From positions 1 through 64,000 of the forward strand of contig NZ_BCUY01000007.1 of the NCBI RefSeq assembly GCF_001591465.1: 64,000 nt of DNA. Direction: 5' to 3'. Below the pieces are notes generated by a model. That model was given only the letters and a program-made list of their open reading frames with translations, searched no databases and was not told the DNA's origin. A program made the position numbers and the translations under genes. Source of the DNA: Cytobacillus firmus NBRC 15306. Its GTDB lineage: Bacteria > Bacillota > Bacilli > Bacillales > Cytobacillaceae. Every line of letters starts with the position of its first letter. The stretch's first letter is position 1. Shown here in pieces: positions 40,664 through 49,930 of this stretch.

Positions 40664-42007
40664 TTAAATAACTCCCAATGTGCTCATAAACACAACCAAA
40701 ATCGTAACAGGAACAACTACTTTCATCAGGATGCTCCACGCGGTGTACATGGCTGGCGAAATGTCGCTGCCAAGCAGAAACTCTTCTTTGACAAGCCCTT
40801 TGTCCATTCTAAAAGAAATAAACAGGGCAATCAGCAGGCAGCCCAGCGGAAGCAGGATGTTGCTGACCAGGTAGTCGGTTGCATCAAAAATATTTTTTCC
40901 GAAAATCGTGAATTCTCCAAGCAGGCTGAATGACAGCGCAGCAGGAATCCCGGCGGCAAACATGACAATGCCGGAGATCCAGGAGATTTTTTTCCGTGAA
41001 TGCTTTCCGTTCTCGATGAAGGCGGAGACGATGATCTCCAGCATGCTGAATGATGATGTCAGGGTTGCAAATAAGAAAAGCAGCAGGAAGATCGCCAGGA
41101 ACACTTCTCCTAATGGGATCTGTGAAAAAACTGCCGGCAGGACCATGAACAGCAGTCCCGGGCCTTCAGCCGGTTCAAATCCGAATGCAAAGACAACCGG
41201 GAAAATCGCCAACCCTGCCAGGACCGAGATGATGATGTTCATGATCACAACAGATCCGGCTGATGATGGAATGCTGACTTTCTTATCCAGGTATGAGCTG
41301 TACGTGACCATGCAGGAAAAACCGACTGCTAACGCAAAGAAGGATTGTCCCAATGCATAGAGTGCCGATTCGCCTGTGATTTTACTGAAGTCCGGGTTCA
41401 GGAAGAACTTGACCCCTTCCATTGCTCCATCCAGCGTCAAAGCGCGTATGACAAGCACGATAAAAAAGATGAATAATAACGGCATCATGTATTTGCTAGC
41501 AGCTTCAATCCCGTTTTGGATTCCGAATGTAATGACAACAATATTAATAAGAAGAAATACAGCCAGACCCATTAGCGTCCAGCTTGGCGTTGAAGTGATC
41601 ATGCCGAATAGTTCCGGATAGGCTGCACCCGGCTTGATGATTTGGCCGCCGATCGATAGAACTGTGTAAATCAGCACCCAGCCCCCAACAACCGAGTAAA
41701 AGCTCAATAGCAGGAAGCAGCCGATCACCCCAAGCTTCCCGGTAATCGTCCACCGGCTGTTTGGCGCCAGTTTATAGTAGGCAGACACCGCTTCCTTCTG
41801 TGCGCCCCGCCCGATAATAAATTCTGAAATGAGCATTGGCAGCCCTACCAGAATCGTGAATGCGATAAACATCAGCAAAAAGGCGCCCCCGCCGCTTGTT
41901 CCAGCTACGTACGGGAACTTCCAGATGGCCCCCAGGCCAATCGCCGCACCGGCCGAGGACATAATAAAGCCGAATTTAGATGACCATTGCTCTCGATTTG
42001 TACTCAT
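40664..42007 (-). CDS. Sodium:neurotransmitter symporter family transporter
   Basis: 447 residues with about 11 membrane segments. The NSS signature is clear at the N terminus: GFIMSSAGAAIGLGAIWKFPYV, which lines the sodium sites. Bacterial members (LeuT, TnaT, MhsT) import amino acids with sodium. Because the adjacent upstream genes break down tryptophan, tryptophan or another aromatic amino acid is a sensible guess, but nothing in the sequence proves it. The array of 52-bp repeats separates it from kynA. GGGGGGAAAC precedes the start. Confidence 0.92.
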   Translation of the reverse strand: MSTNREQWSSKFGFIMSSAGAAIGLGAIWKFPYVAGTSGGGAFLLMFIAFTILVGLPMLISEFIIGRGAQKEAVSAYYKLAPNSRWTITGKLGVIGCFLLLSFYSVVGGWVLIYTVLSIGGQIIKPGAAYPELFGMITSTPSWTLMGLAVFLLINIVVITFGIQNGIEAASKYMMPLLFIFFIVLVIRALTLDGAMEGVKFFLNPDFSKITGESALYALGQSFFALAVGFSCMVTYSSYLDKKVSIPSSAGSVVIMNIIISVLAGLAIFPVVFAFGFEPAEGPGLLFMVLPAVFSQIPLGEVFLAIFLLLFLFATLTSSFSMLEIIVSAFIENGKHSRKKISWISGIVMFAAGIPAALSFSLLGEFTIFGKNIFDATDYLVSNILLPLGCLLIALFISFRMDKGLVKEEFLLGSDISPAMYTAWSILMKVVVPVTILVVFMSTLGVI

Positions 42008-42048
42008 AGTTTCCCCCCTGTTTTTTAGTATTTTATTTTCTTAGGTGG

Positions 42049-42356
42049 TTCGGACTCTGACACCAGTTTTTCCGCTGGTTGTGTCAGAAGTTGAACCAGG
42101 TTCGGACTCTGTCTCCGGTTTTTTCGCTGGCTGTGTCCGAAGTTGGCCCGGGTTCGGACTCAATCAACGGTTTTTTTGCTGGTTGTGTCAGAAGTTGATC
42201 CGGCTTCGGACTCTCACTCCGGTTTTCTTGCTGGTTGTGTCAGAAGTTAATCCGGCTTCGGACTCTGACTGCGGTTTTCTCGCTGGTTGTGTCTGAAGTT
42301 GAACCAGGTTCGGACTCTTACTCCGTTTTTTCGCAGCTTCCGTCCGAAGTTCCCCC
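42049..42356. repeat. Six tandem 52-bp repeats, each an imperfect inverted repeat
   Basis: TTCGGACT(C) recurs exactly every 52 bp, at 42049, 42101, 42153, 42205, 42257 and 42309. Each unit begins with TTCGGAC and ends with GTC[CA]GAA, which are near reverse complements, and holds a T-run and CGCTGGTTGTGTC in the middle. Copies differ at a few positions. The array fills the 356-bp gap between the kynA stop and the start of the symporter gene. The open frame across it is repeat-derived and not protein-like. Confidence 0.9.
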
Positions 42357-42362
42357 GATAGA

Positions 42363-43217
42363 TTACAGCTCTGTACGGATATCCCAAAGTTCAGGGAAGA
42401 ATCGCTGATCCAGCACTTTTTTCAGATAGCCGACACCGGATGAACCGCCTGTGCCCATCTTGAAGCCGATGATTCGTTCGACCGTTTTCATATGGCGGAA
42501 GCGCCACTGCTGGAGCCAGTCTTCGATATCCACAAGTTTTTCCGCAAGCTCGTATAACTCCCAATACTTTTCAGGATTTTTATACACAGTCATCCAGGCT
42601 TCGCGGACAGAATCATTCTCTTTGTAGGTTCTGGTTACATCTCTGTTCAGAATGTCTTCATCAATTGGCAATCCGGCTTTGTGAAGCGCGCGGATGGCTA
42701 CATCATAAAGGCCAGGTCTTTCGAATGCTTCTGTTAATCTTGCATGCAGCTCCGAATCTTTTTGATAGATCTTCAGAACATGCTCTGTTTTGTAGCCTAA
42801 CGCAAATTCTACCATACGATACTGGTAGGATTGGAAGCCAGATGCCTGGCCAAGTGAATCTCGGAACTCCATATATTCGGACGGCGTCATGGTGGACAGC
42901 ACATCCCATGCCTGAATAATCTGCGATTGTGTCTTCGAAACGCGCGCAAGTCGCTTTTGCGCTGTGGATAAGTCATTATTTTCGATCGATTCGATGGCTG
43001 CTCCCATTTCATGAAGAATCAGCTTCATCCACAGCTCGCTCACCTGGTGGATGACGATGAAAAGCATCTCATCATGATGGCCGGAAAGCCTGTTTTGCGC
43101 GGATAGGATTTTATCAAGCTGAAGGTATTCTCCGTAAGTCATGTTATTGGTAAAGTCTGTATGGATGCTCTTTTCAGAGGTTGTTGCGTTTACGTCCTGG
43201 TGTTTTTCGTTGATCAT
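42363..43217 (-). CDS. kynA: Tryptophan 2,3-dioxygenase
   Basis: 284 residues, normal for bacterial TDO. It opens the indole ring of tryptophan to N-formylkynurenine using haem. The N-terminal part has [15 protein letters not shown] and the haem-ligand region [20 protein letters not shown]; the C-terminal [13 protein letters not shown] loop that contacts the substrate is present. AAGGAGG precedes the ATG. It is the last of the three kyn genes, 157 bp downstream of kynB. Confidence 0.97.
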   Translation of the reverse strand: MINEKHQDVNATTSEKSIHTDFTNNMTYGEYLQLDKILSAQNRLSGHHDEMLFIVIHQVSELWMKLILHEMGAAIESIENNDLSTAQKRLARVSKTQSQIIQAWDVLSTMTPSEYMEFRDSLGQASGFQSYQYRMVEFALGYKTEHVLKIYQKDSELHARLTEAFERPGLYDVAIRALHKAGLPIDEDILNRDVTRTYKENDSVREAWMTVYKNPEKYWELYELAEKLVDIEDWLQQWRFRHMKTVERIIGFKMGTGGSSGVGYLKKVLDQRFFPELWDIRTEL

Positions 43218-43229
43218 GTGGGTTCCTCC

Positions 43230-43373
43230 TTGAAAATTAGTTCTTGTCGTTCCAGATCCGGCCTGGTTCTGAGGGCTCTGACCGATATGTTACTTTTTGG
43301 CCTATATTCCTTCTGCGGATTGCGGCCGATCTTCATTTGGCCGGTAAATTCAGGATTCTGGCCGATTCCCCGC
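43230..43373. repeat. kynB-kynA spacer with recurring GGCC motifs
   Basis: The 157-bp spacer carries several CGGCC/GGCCGAT units at irregular 16-30 bp spacing (minus strand examples: AATCGGCCAGAATCC, ACCGGCCAAA, ATCGGCCGCAATCC, TAGGCCAAAA). It looks like a degenerate short-repeat tract; no gene is present. Confidence 0.4.
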
Positions 43374-44003
43374 CTAAATCGGCCGAATAACCGCCCGCAC
43401 CGGGCTGCCGTCTCCGTCTTTGATTGGAAGAGGCAAGGCAATTAGTTCATAACTGCCTTCTTCTACCTCATCCAGCATGATGTTTTCAAGTATATGAATG
43501 CCATTCCGATATAAGGCATGATGCGTTTCCATCTCTTTGCTGTCGAGTGCATCAACGGATGGCACATCCACTCCGAGCAGGCGCACCCCTTTGCTGCCAA
43601 GGTAGTCTGCCATATCAGAGGTCAGTTCAGGGATCCGATTCGGAAACACTTCCGGATCATTCGGAACCGAGGTCCTAAGCAGCACACGTTCTGCGCCTTC
43701 GAGATCAAACCCTTTCAGAACCTCCGAATCTACCCGTTCATACTCAGATACATCGATCACCCGCGCTGGTCCGATATACAGCTCAATGTCCAGATCCAGG
43801 ATTTTTTCGCCTTCATCATTAAAATGGAACGGCGCATCGACATGGGTGCCAGTATGCAGGCTGGTCGTAATCCGGCCGATATTGACAGAGCCGGTTTTTT
43901 CTTTTGTAAAAGCCGTTTCATAGCGGAATGGCGTATCGCCAGGCCAGTGTGCAATGTCGCCAGTGAGCGGCTGTGAAATATCAATCCAACCTTTTTTCGT
44001 CAT
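43374..44003 (-). CDS. kynB: Kynurenine formamidase
   Basis: 209 residues, the cyclase-fold metal-dependent KynB. It hydrolyses N-formylkynurenine to kynurenine. The metal motif [13 protein letters not shown] (H-x-G-T-H-x-D) and the downstream [19 protein letters not shown] are intact. The start overlaps the end of kynU by 4 nt. Confidence 0.96.
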   Translation of the reverse strand: MTKKGWIDISQPLTGDIAHWPGDTPFRYETAFTKEKTGSVNIGRITTSLHTGTHVDAPFHFNDEGEKILDLDIELYIGPARVIDVSEYERVDSEVLKGFDLEGAERVLLRTSVPNDPEVFPNRIPELTSDMADYLGSKGVRLLGVDVPSVDALDSKEMETHHALYRNGIHILENIMLDEVEEGSYELIALPLPIKDGDGSPVRAVIRPI

Positions 44004-45268
44004 GCTACGACTCCCCGCTTATTTTCAAATTGCTTATATTTCTCCTCTTCCATGATGCCTTTTAAAATTTGTACTGTTTTCCACACATCTTCAAACGTGT
44101 TGTATAGTGCAACCGGTGCCAGGCGGATTCCATTTGGCGCCCGGAAATCCGGGATGACTCCTTCTGCCTTCAGCGCCTTGCAGATTCTTGCTGCTTCCGG
44201 GTGCTCCAGATAAATATGGCCGCCCCGCTTCTTTTCATCAAGCGGATTGCGCAGGACAAGGCCATGTCCTTCAAGCTCATGCTGAATCAGCTCGATCATA
44301 TAGCCTGTCAGTTTAAGAGATTTTTCCCGGATTCGTTCCATGCCGACTTCATTAAACATGCTGAGTGATCCAATAATCGGCGCCATGCTAAAGATATTCG
44401 GCGTTCCGATCTGATATGCGCCCGCATCTTCTGCTGCAGTCAGTACATGTTCCATATCAAACTGCTTATCCTTGCGGGAGCTGAACCAGCCGGCAAGTCC
44501 CGGCACCTGTCCAAAATGGCGCTTGTTCACAAACAATCCGCCTGTTGATCCAGGTCCGCCATTCAGATGCTTATAGTTGCACCAGAACGCGAAATCCACA
44601 TCCCAATCACTCAGGGAATGAGGGACAGATCCAACCGAATGGCATAGATCAAAGCCGATCTCAATCCCGCGCTTATGTGCCTCAGCAGTCAAATACTCCA
44701 TATCCAGCACCTGGCCGCTTCGGTATAATACACCCGGCAGGACAATCAGCGCGATCTCCTCTGTCATCGCCGCGATAATGTCTTCATCCCTCAGCGTATG
44801 GCCATCGGCACTTTTCACCTTGACAAGATGCTCGTCAGGATCATAGCCCTTCAGCTTCACCTGGCTTTGCAGCGCGTAAATATCACTTGGAAAATTGAGC
44901 TCGTCTGCCAGTATCTTTGTTCTTTTTCCTTCCGGCTTATAAAAAGTCGAAACAAGCTGGTGAAGGTTAACGGTTGTGGAACCGCTTACAATTACTTCCT
45001 CCGGATTCGCCCCGACGATTGGCGCCATCTCTTTTCCCAGTTTTTCAGATAGATAGAACCAGGGATATCCCCCTTCTGTCCAGCCGTCAATGGCATGGTG
45101 CTTCCAGGAATCCAGCAGGTCGAGCAGTGATTTCTCTGCACGCTTTGAAAGCAGTCCGAGTGAATTGCCATCCAGATAAATTCCATCTTCTTTTATATAA
45201 AACTCTTCCCGATAGGAAAGGTCATTCCCGGCATCCAGTCCGATTGCATACTCTCGTGTAAAATCCAT
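44000..45268 (-). CDS. kynU: Kynureninase
   Basis: 422 residues, a PLP fold-type I enzyme that splits kynurenine into anthranilate and alanine. The PLP lysine lies in [12 protein letters not shown]; the strand motif [13 protein letters not shown] holds the pyridine-binding Asp. Length and motifs are standard. It is the first kyn gene; its promoter region is shared with the divergent TetR regulator. Confidence 0.96.
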   Translation of the reverse strand: MDFTREYAIGLDAGNDLSYREEFYIKEDGIYLDGNSLGLLSKRAEKSLLDLLDSWKHHAIDGWTEGGYPWFYLSEKLGKEMAPIVGANPEEVIVSGSTTVNLHQLVSTFYKPEGKRTKILADELNFPSDIYALQSQVKLKGYDPDEHLVKVKSADGHTLRDEDIIAAMTEEIALIVLPGVLYRSGQVLDMEYLTAEAHKRGIEIGFDLCHSVGSVPHSLSDWDVDFAFWCNYKHLNGGPGSTGGLFVNKRHFGQVPGLAGWFSSRKDKQFDMEHVLTAAEDAGAYQIGTPNIFSMAPIIGSLSMFNEVGMERIREKSLKLTGYMIELIQHELEGHGLVLRNPLDEKKRGGHIYLEHPEAARICKALKAEGVIPDFRAPNGIRLAPVALYNTFEDVWKTVQILKGIMEEEKYKQFENKRGVVA

Positions 45269-45315
45269 TGATTTCCAACCTTTCAGAATATTTATTATTT
45301 ACGAAAATTATATTG

Positions 45316-45344
45316 TTTGATTGACACTATGTCAATGATATAAT
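45316..45344 (+). promoter_or_regulatory. Promoter with inverted-repeat operator for the kyn regulator
   Basis: TTTGAT (45316-45321), 17 bp, TATAAT (45339-45344). The perfect inverted repeat TTGACA-CTA-TGTCAA (45321-45335) fills the spacer, and a further TGTCA follows at 45345-45349. The site is 53-80 bp from the kynU start, so a bound repressor could block both directions. Confidence 0.65.
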
Positions 45345-45382
45345 GTCAGTAATAGTAGAAAATATAAAAAGGAATGAGATAG

Positions 45383-46000
45383 ATGAAAAATTCCATAGAT
45401 CAATTACCTGCGAGACAGCAGCAGGCCCTTAAAACACGCCAAAAGCTTCTCCAGGCCGGAAAAGAAGTTTTTCTCGAAAAAGGCTTTCAAAAAGCGACCA
45501 TCTCCCAAGTAATCAAAAAAGCAAAAACAGGCTACGGCACGGCGTACGTCTATTTTAAAAATAAAGACGAGCTTTTCATTACATTAATGGAGGATCTCAT
45601 GAACCAGTTTTACGAAGTGGCAGAGATGCCCTTTAAGCCTCAGGCCAAAGAAGAGGCCTATGAAAATATTAAAAAGCAGGTGAGGCTGTTCCTGCAGCTG
45701 GCTATGGATGAGCGGGACATGATGAAGGTCGTAAAAGAGGCAATCGGCGTCTCTCCTGAGATAGAGGAAAAATGGTATGGAATCCGTGAACGCTTTATCG
45801 AACGGATTTCAGTCGATATCCGCTACGCCCAGGCGCAAAGGCTTGCCAAAGAGAACCTTGACCCTGCCCTCACCGCGAGAGGCTGGTTTTATTCGAATGA
45901 GATGTTCATGTGGGAGCTGGTGATGAATCAGGAAAAGTATCAGATAAATGATGTGATTGTGAACTTGACGAGGATGTATACAGGCGGATTGTACGAATAA
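45383..46000 (+). CDS. TetR-family regulator, likely controlling kyn genes
   Basis: 205 residues. N-terminal helix-turn-helix TISQVIKKAKTGYGTAYVYFKNKDELF at about 38-65, helical ligand domain after it. TetR regulators usually repress the divergent operon and respond to a pathway metabolite, here most simply kynurenine or tryptophan. AAGGAATGAG precedes the ATG. Confidence 0.88.
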   Translation: MKNSIDQLPARQQQALKTRQKLLQAGKEVFLEKGFQKATISQVIKKAKTGYGTAYVYFKNKDELFITLMEDLMNQFYEVAEMPFKPQAKEEAYENIKKQVRLFLQLAMDERDMMKVVKEAIGVSPEIEEKWYGIRERFIERISVDIRYAQAQRLAKENLDPALTARGWFYSNEMFMWELVMNQEKYQINDVIVNLTRMYTGGLYE

Positions 46001-46020
46001 AGTATGCGTTTATAACGCAT

Positions 46021-46066
46021 AAAAGGTGCCTCTCCCAAGAACTGCAATGGGCAAAGCACCTTTTTT
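46021..46066. terminator. Bidirectional terminator
   Basis: AAAGGTGC and GCACCTTT form the stem with a long loop that contains a smaller CCC/GGG stem, followed by TTTTTT. It lies between the TetR gene and the convergent dipeptidase gene. Confidence 0.8.
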
Positions 46067-46103
46067 ACAAGTCAGGTTGCATACATATTTACTAGCTTCA
46101 GGT

Positions 46104-47126
46104 TTAGAATATTCTCTGAAAGTTCCGTCCCAAAATCTTTTCTATATCTTCCGTCTTGTACCCTCTATCTGCCAATCCCTTAATCAATTGACCCAGGTTT
46201 CCATGTCCGTCAATCACGTCGAACGGTTTCCTAGGCATGCTGGCTAAATCCTCTGTGGACACATATTTGAAGAAATCATCACATAAATCAAGACCTATTC
46301 CGACATGATCAATGCCAACTAGCTGAACCATATAATCAAGATGGTTAATCAGATGATCCAGATTACTGTTTTCGTCTTCTGCCGCGACAATGATGCTGAC
46401 CGCGTTTATTCCGATAACACCGCCTTTGGAGGCAATGGCTTTCATTTGGTCATCCGTTAAATTGCGCATCGTATTCGAAAGAGCCCTCGCATTTGAATGG
46501 GAAGCAATAATAGGCTTTTTTGAAATTTCAATGACATCCCAAAAACCTTCATCATTCAAATGGGAAACATCAATCGTCATTCCCAGTTGTTCTGCTTCTT
46601 CAATTAACTGGACACCAAAAGAGGTTATGCCGCCTTTCCTGCCTTCCCGTATTGGGCTAAAATGGCTTCCATCACCGACTGCATTTCTTCTGCTCCACAC
46701 CAAGCCCATGTTTCGGACACCCAATTCATAGAATATCCTTAACAGGCTTAAGTCGGTCCCAATTGGCTCTGCACCCTCAAGAGAAAGCAGGAAACCGATT
46801 TTGCCTGATTTCCGGGCCAGCAGCATGTCTTCACTATTTTTGCAGATCATTAACTTATCTGGTGATTCCTGTACTTCTTCATAAATTGCACTTACTTGAT
46901 TCAAGGCTTTCCGCAAGGCCATCTCCGGCAAAAAACTGCTATCAATAAAAATAGCAGCAATAATGATATTCACACCGCCCTGCTTAAAGCGCGGCCAATA
47001 ATCGGTTTCAATCACCTTCTTTTTTCCTCGTTCTCTTTGAATTGCCACGTCCATCAATAAGTCGAAGTGACCATCCATAATAAGAGCGTGATTTTTAATC
47101 TGATCTATATATGTTTCTGTTTCCAT
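46104..47126 (-). CDS. Membrane-dipeptidase-type peptidase (M19)
   Basis: 340 residues from the ATG at 47126, which has GGAGG 8 nt upstream; the longer frame to 47195 runs through the ribosome binding site. M19 zinc dipeptidases have the metal motif DGHFDLLMD near the N terminus, Glu in LLSLEGAEPIG, and His residues in TIDVSHLND and IASHSNARAL, all seen here. It may hydrolyse dipeptides or N-carbamoyl/formyl-type amides released by the upstream hydantoin-type enzymes. It is the last gene of the block, after a terminator hairpin. Confidence 0.9.
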   Translation of the reverse strand: METETYIDQIKNHALIMDGHFDLLMDVAIQRERGKKKVIETDYWPRFKQGGVNIIIAAIFIDSSFLPEMALRKALNQVSAIYEEVQESPDKLMICKNSEDMLLARKSGKIGFLLSLEGAEPIGTDLSLLRIFYELGVRNMGLVWSRRNAVGDGSHFSPIREGRKGGITSFGVQLIEEAEQLGMTIDVSHLNDEGFWDVIEISKKPIIASHSNARALSNTMRNLTDDQMKAIASKGGVIGINAVSIIVAAEDENSNLDHLINHLDYMVQLVGIDHVGIGLDLCDDFFKYVSTEDLASMPRKPFDVIDGHGNLGQLIKGLADRGYKTEDIEKILGRNFQRIF

Positions 47127-47180
47127 TTGATCTTCCTCCATACTAAATATTACTGTTCCACCTGTCCATCCATCATGAGT

Positions 47181-47210
47181 AAAAAGCTCTAGCAATAGAC
47201 TAGAGCTTTT
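47181..47210 (-). terminator. Hairpin terminator between hyuA and the dipeptidase gene
   Basis: AAAAGCTCTAG (47182-47192), 7-nt loop, CTAGAGCTTTT (47200-47210), a perfect 11-bp stem with a T run on the minus strand. It should reduce dipeptidase expression or mark an operon border. Confidence 0.85.
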
Positions 47211-47226
47211 ACAATATCGGCCATTC

Positions 47227-48807
47227 CTACACTAACTCATTCACTTCCAGACGGGCTAAATCTCCTGCAGCTTTTACGCGAATACGGGTTGCATTGCCAG
47301 GCATGTAGGCAAGCGGAACATCTTCTATATCTACAATGACCAGACTATCAGGATCAGCACCAGCATTGATTGCTTCCGACATAGCCTTTTCTTTAGCGAG
47401 TTGAAGCGCCTTTTCTCTTCCGATTTCAGCCAGGGCATATACCTTTTCAATTTGTCCGCTGACTTGGGAAATCGCTGCTCCGATGGCATTTGCTACTCCT
47501 GAATGCTCAGGCCGAATGACCTGTGAAGCGCCTTTTAATTTTTCCGGCAGTAAAATGCTTCCTCCGCCAACAAGGAGGACCGGTACCGGCGCCGCACTTG
47601 TTTTCATCTTATCAATCGCTTCTTCAACAAGCTCGACCATTTTATCATAGACTTTATTCAATAATGTTTGGTCAAGATGTGCTACCTTTGAAGAATCGCC
47701 AAGATTCACTTTGCCGAGTGCTACTGCAACATCTGTGACTGTTAACGTGTCCCCTCCAAAAATAAGACTTTTTTCCGGCAGCCGATATCCGACGCTGTCA
47801 GGTCCAACTGTGAAGCCTCCATTTTCGTGAATTCTGATAATCGTTCCGCCGCCAAGTCCAATGGAAATCAGATCCGGCATCCGGAAATTCGTGCGGGCTC
47901 CTCCAATTTCCACAGCAAGGGAGGATTCCCTAGGGAATGACTGAACCAGAACCCCGACATCAGACGTGGTACCGCCAACATCCACAACAATAGCATCTGA
48001 GGAATCGCTTAAATAAGATGCACCGCGCAGTGAATTCGTTGGGCCGCAAGCAATGGTGAAAATCGGGTATTTCACCGCATACTCAACAGACATCAGGGTG
48101 CCATCATTTTGTCCGAAAAAGACTTTTGCCTCGATACCTTCATTTTTTAAAGCATTGATAAATCCGTCCGCGGCTGTTTTAGCAACATTGACAACTGCAG
48201 CATTCAGAATGGTTGCATTTTCCCTTTCCAGCAATCCTACTGATCCAATTTCGGATGATAAGGAAACAGAAATATCTTCTCCGAGCACTTCTTTCATGAT
48301 TTCACTTGCTCTTTGCTCATGTGCTTGCGAGACTGGCGAGAAAACAGAAGTAATGGCAACAGAATCCACATTCCCTTTAATTTCCTCTGCAATTTGATAT
48401 AAATGCTCTTCATCTAAAGAAACGATTTCGCGTCCATCAAATTCATGTCCTCCCCGGATCAGGTAAACATATTTTCCGAGTGCATCACGCAGGTCATCAG
48501 GCACTCCGATCAGCGGCTTAACCGCGAGGGTTGCAGGAGCACCAATACGTATTGCGGCAATTTTATTCAGTCTTTTTCTCTCAACGATTGCGTTTGTACA
48601 GTGTGTTGTTCCCAGCATGGCATATTTGATTTCTTCCCGCGGAACATTTCCATCCTGTATAATTTTTTTCATGGCTGTATAAATGCCCGTTGTCACATCT
48701 TCTGTTGTCGGTGATTTTGTTTCCGAAATGACTGTATTATCCTGATCTAAAAGCACTGCATCGGTATGGGTTCCCCCAACGTCTATTCCAATTCGATAAA
48801 CACCCAT
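47227..48807 (-). CDS. Hydantoinase/oxoprolinase family protein (HyuA-like), copy 1
   Basis: 526 residues, the short form of the family. The actin/ASKHA-like nucleotide-binding start GIDVGGTHTDAVLLD and the second glycine motif DAIVVDVGGTTSDVGV are clear. The family performs ATP-dependent opening of cyclic amides such as hydantoin or 5-oxoproline. It partners with the DUF917 protein whose gene end abuts its start, an arrangement repeated at 52140-54786. It belongs to the sigma-54-driven operon. Confidence 0.9.
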   Translation of the reverse strand: MGVYRIGIDVGGTHTDAVLLDQDNTVISETKSPTTEDVTTGIYTAMKKIIQDGNVPREEIKYAMLGTTHCTNAIVERKRLNKIAAIRIGAPATLAVKPLIGVPDDLRDALGKYVYLIRGGHEFDGREIVSLDEEHLYQIAEEIKGNVDSVAITSVFSPVSQAHEQRASEIMKEVLGEDISVSLSSEIGSVGLLERENATILNAAVVNVAKTAADGFINALKNEGIEAKVFFGQNDGTLMSVEYAVKYPIFTIACGPTNSLRGASYLSDSSDAIVVDVGGTTSDVGVLVQSFPRESSLAVEIGGARTNFRMPDLISIGLGGGTIIRIHENGGFTVGPDSVGYRLPEKSLIFGGDTLTVTDVAVALGKVNLGDSSKVAHLDQTLLNKVYDKMVELVEEAIDKMKTSAAPVPVLLVGGGSILLPEKLKGASQVIRPEHSGVANAIGAAISQVSGQIEKVYALAEIGREKALQLAKEKAMSEAINAGADPDSLVIVDIEDVPLAYMPGNATRIRVKAAGDLARLEVNELV

Positions 48808-49901
48808 TATGCTGTCACTCCTTTTTTGGCTAGTTCTTCAACAGGGACATATTCCACATCATATCCAAAATACTTTGGACCAACTGTTTCAATCCCCTTC
48901 CCTGTTCTCCATTTTGGATGGCAAGGCATTCCGATAATGACACATCTCGCACCGTATCTAATTCCCTCCGTTGTGATCGGAAGGCCAGTTTCTGCATCAA
49001 GTACCGCAATCAGGTCAGGTGTGACACAAAGCAGGCGCTGATCCGTCTGGGCAAGAAGATGTTCATTCTGGAATCGAACCTCCAGAGTCTCGCCTTTATA
49101 CTCATTGATTCCTTCGAAGGTTGCCACTCCTCTTGCAAAACCTGTTTCTGTCTTCCGATTAATATCGCTGACTTTGCCGCGGAATAGTTCAAACCCTTTA
49201 GCCTTTTTCAGGACTTCGCTTATCGGGTCAGCATTATATTCCTTAGCAAGCCGGATCGCTCTGCCGATTTCCTCTTCAAGTTTTAAGATATTGCTAATAC
49301 CGCTTTTCTTAATCTCCTTGCCGGTCATTGGATAGATGGCAATCATGGAAGAACCGCCCATTTCAATCGTTGCAGCCCGGGCAATCCTTTCTGTCCAGAC
49401 ATTATTGATTGTCGACAATAGTGTTGTGTTTCCTTTTTCATCTGCGATCACCATAGGAGTAGCAGAGATTCCATCCAAGTAGAATGTGACCATTTGCAGT
49501 TCAGGGAACGCTCGTCCCATCCCATCCACATCTACAACCGGAAGGCCAAGTTTGGCAGCAAGGGCCAAGGGCAGCATGGAATTCAATCCGCCAGCTTCAA
49601 TTGGCATAGTCGCATAAATCTCTTTCCCTAAATACGATTCAAGGTTTTTGAAAGCTGCAGCTGCCTCCTCACCGCTTGGGGCCTTTTCAAGCATAACGGT
49701 TGGGGCTCCCATCATGGCTGATGGAACAATTAATGCATCATCCGGCACCTCATCTGGATCTAAAAGTGTAATTTCCCCATATTCTTCGATCGCCTGCAAT
49801 GCCATGAGCTTTCCAATGTAAGGGTCTCCCCCTCCGCCCGTTCCAAGTAAGGCGGCACCTACTGCTATATCTTCAATCTCCTGCTTGCCTAATTTTCTCA
49901 T
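48807..49901 (-). CDS. DUF917 family protein (S-methylthiohydantoin desulfurase-like), copy 1
   Basis: 364 residues. The N-terminal motif GAALLGTGGGGDPYIGK and the central METGG-like IEAGGLNSM/ EMGGSSMIAIYP stretches are typical of DUF917. Some members act as S-methylthiohydantoin desulfurases, and they are nearly always encoded next to HyuA-like proteins. It is directly coupled to hyuA copy 1 (shared base at 48807). AGGTTT precedes the start. Confidence 0.87.
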   Translation of the reverse strand: MRKLGKQEIEDIAVGAALLGTGGGGDPYIGKLMALQAIEEYGEITLLDPDEVPDDALIVPSAMMGAPTVMLEKAPSGEEAAAAFKNLESYLGKEIYATMPIEAGGLNSMLPLALAAKLGLPVVDVDGMGRAFPELQMVTFYLDGISATPMVIADEKGNTTLLSTINNVWTERIARAATIEMGGSSMIAIYPMTGKEIKKSGISNILKLEEEIGRAIRLAKEYNADPISEVLKKAKGFELFRGKVSDINRKTETGFARGVATFEGINEYKGETLEVRFQNEHLLAQTDQRLLCVTPDLIAVLDAETGLPITTEGIRYGARCVIIGMPCHPKWRTGKGIETVGPKYFGYDVEYVPVEELAKKGVTA

Positions 49902-49930
49902 TTTTTTAAACCTCCCAATATTCCGAAAAT

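Noticed and set aside
42045-42296. Plus-strand 83-residue frame across the 52-bp repeats
   Set aside because: 52 is not a multiple of 3, so the repeated DNA is read in rotating frames; the peptide is a by-product of the array.
42049-42356. CRISPR array
   Set aside because: The repeated units are contiguous with no unique spacers, and no cas genes are present.
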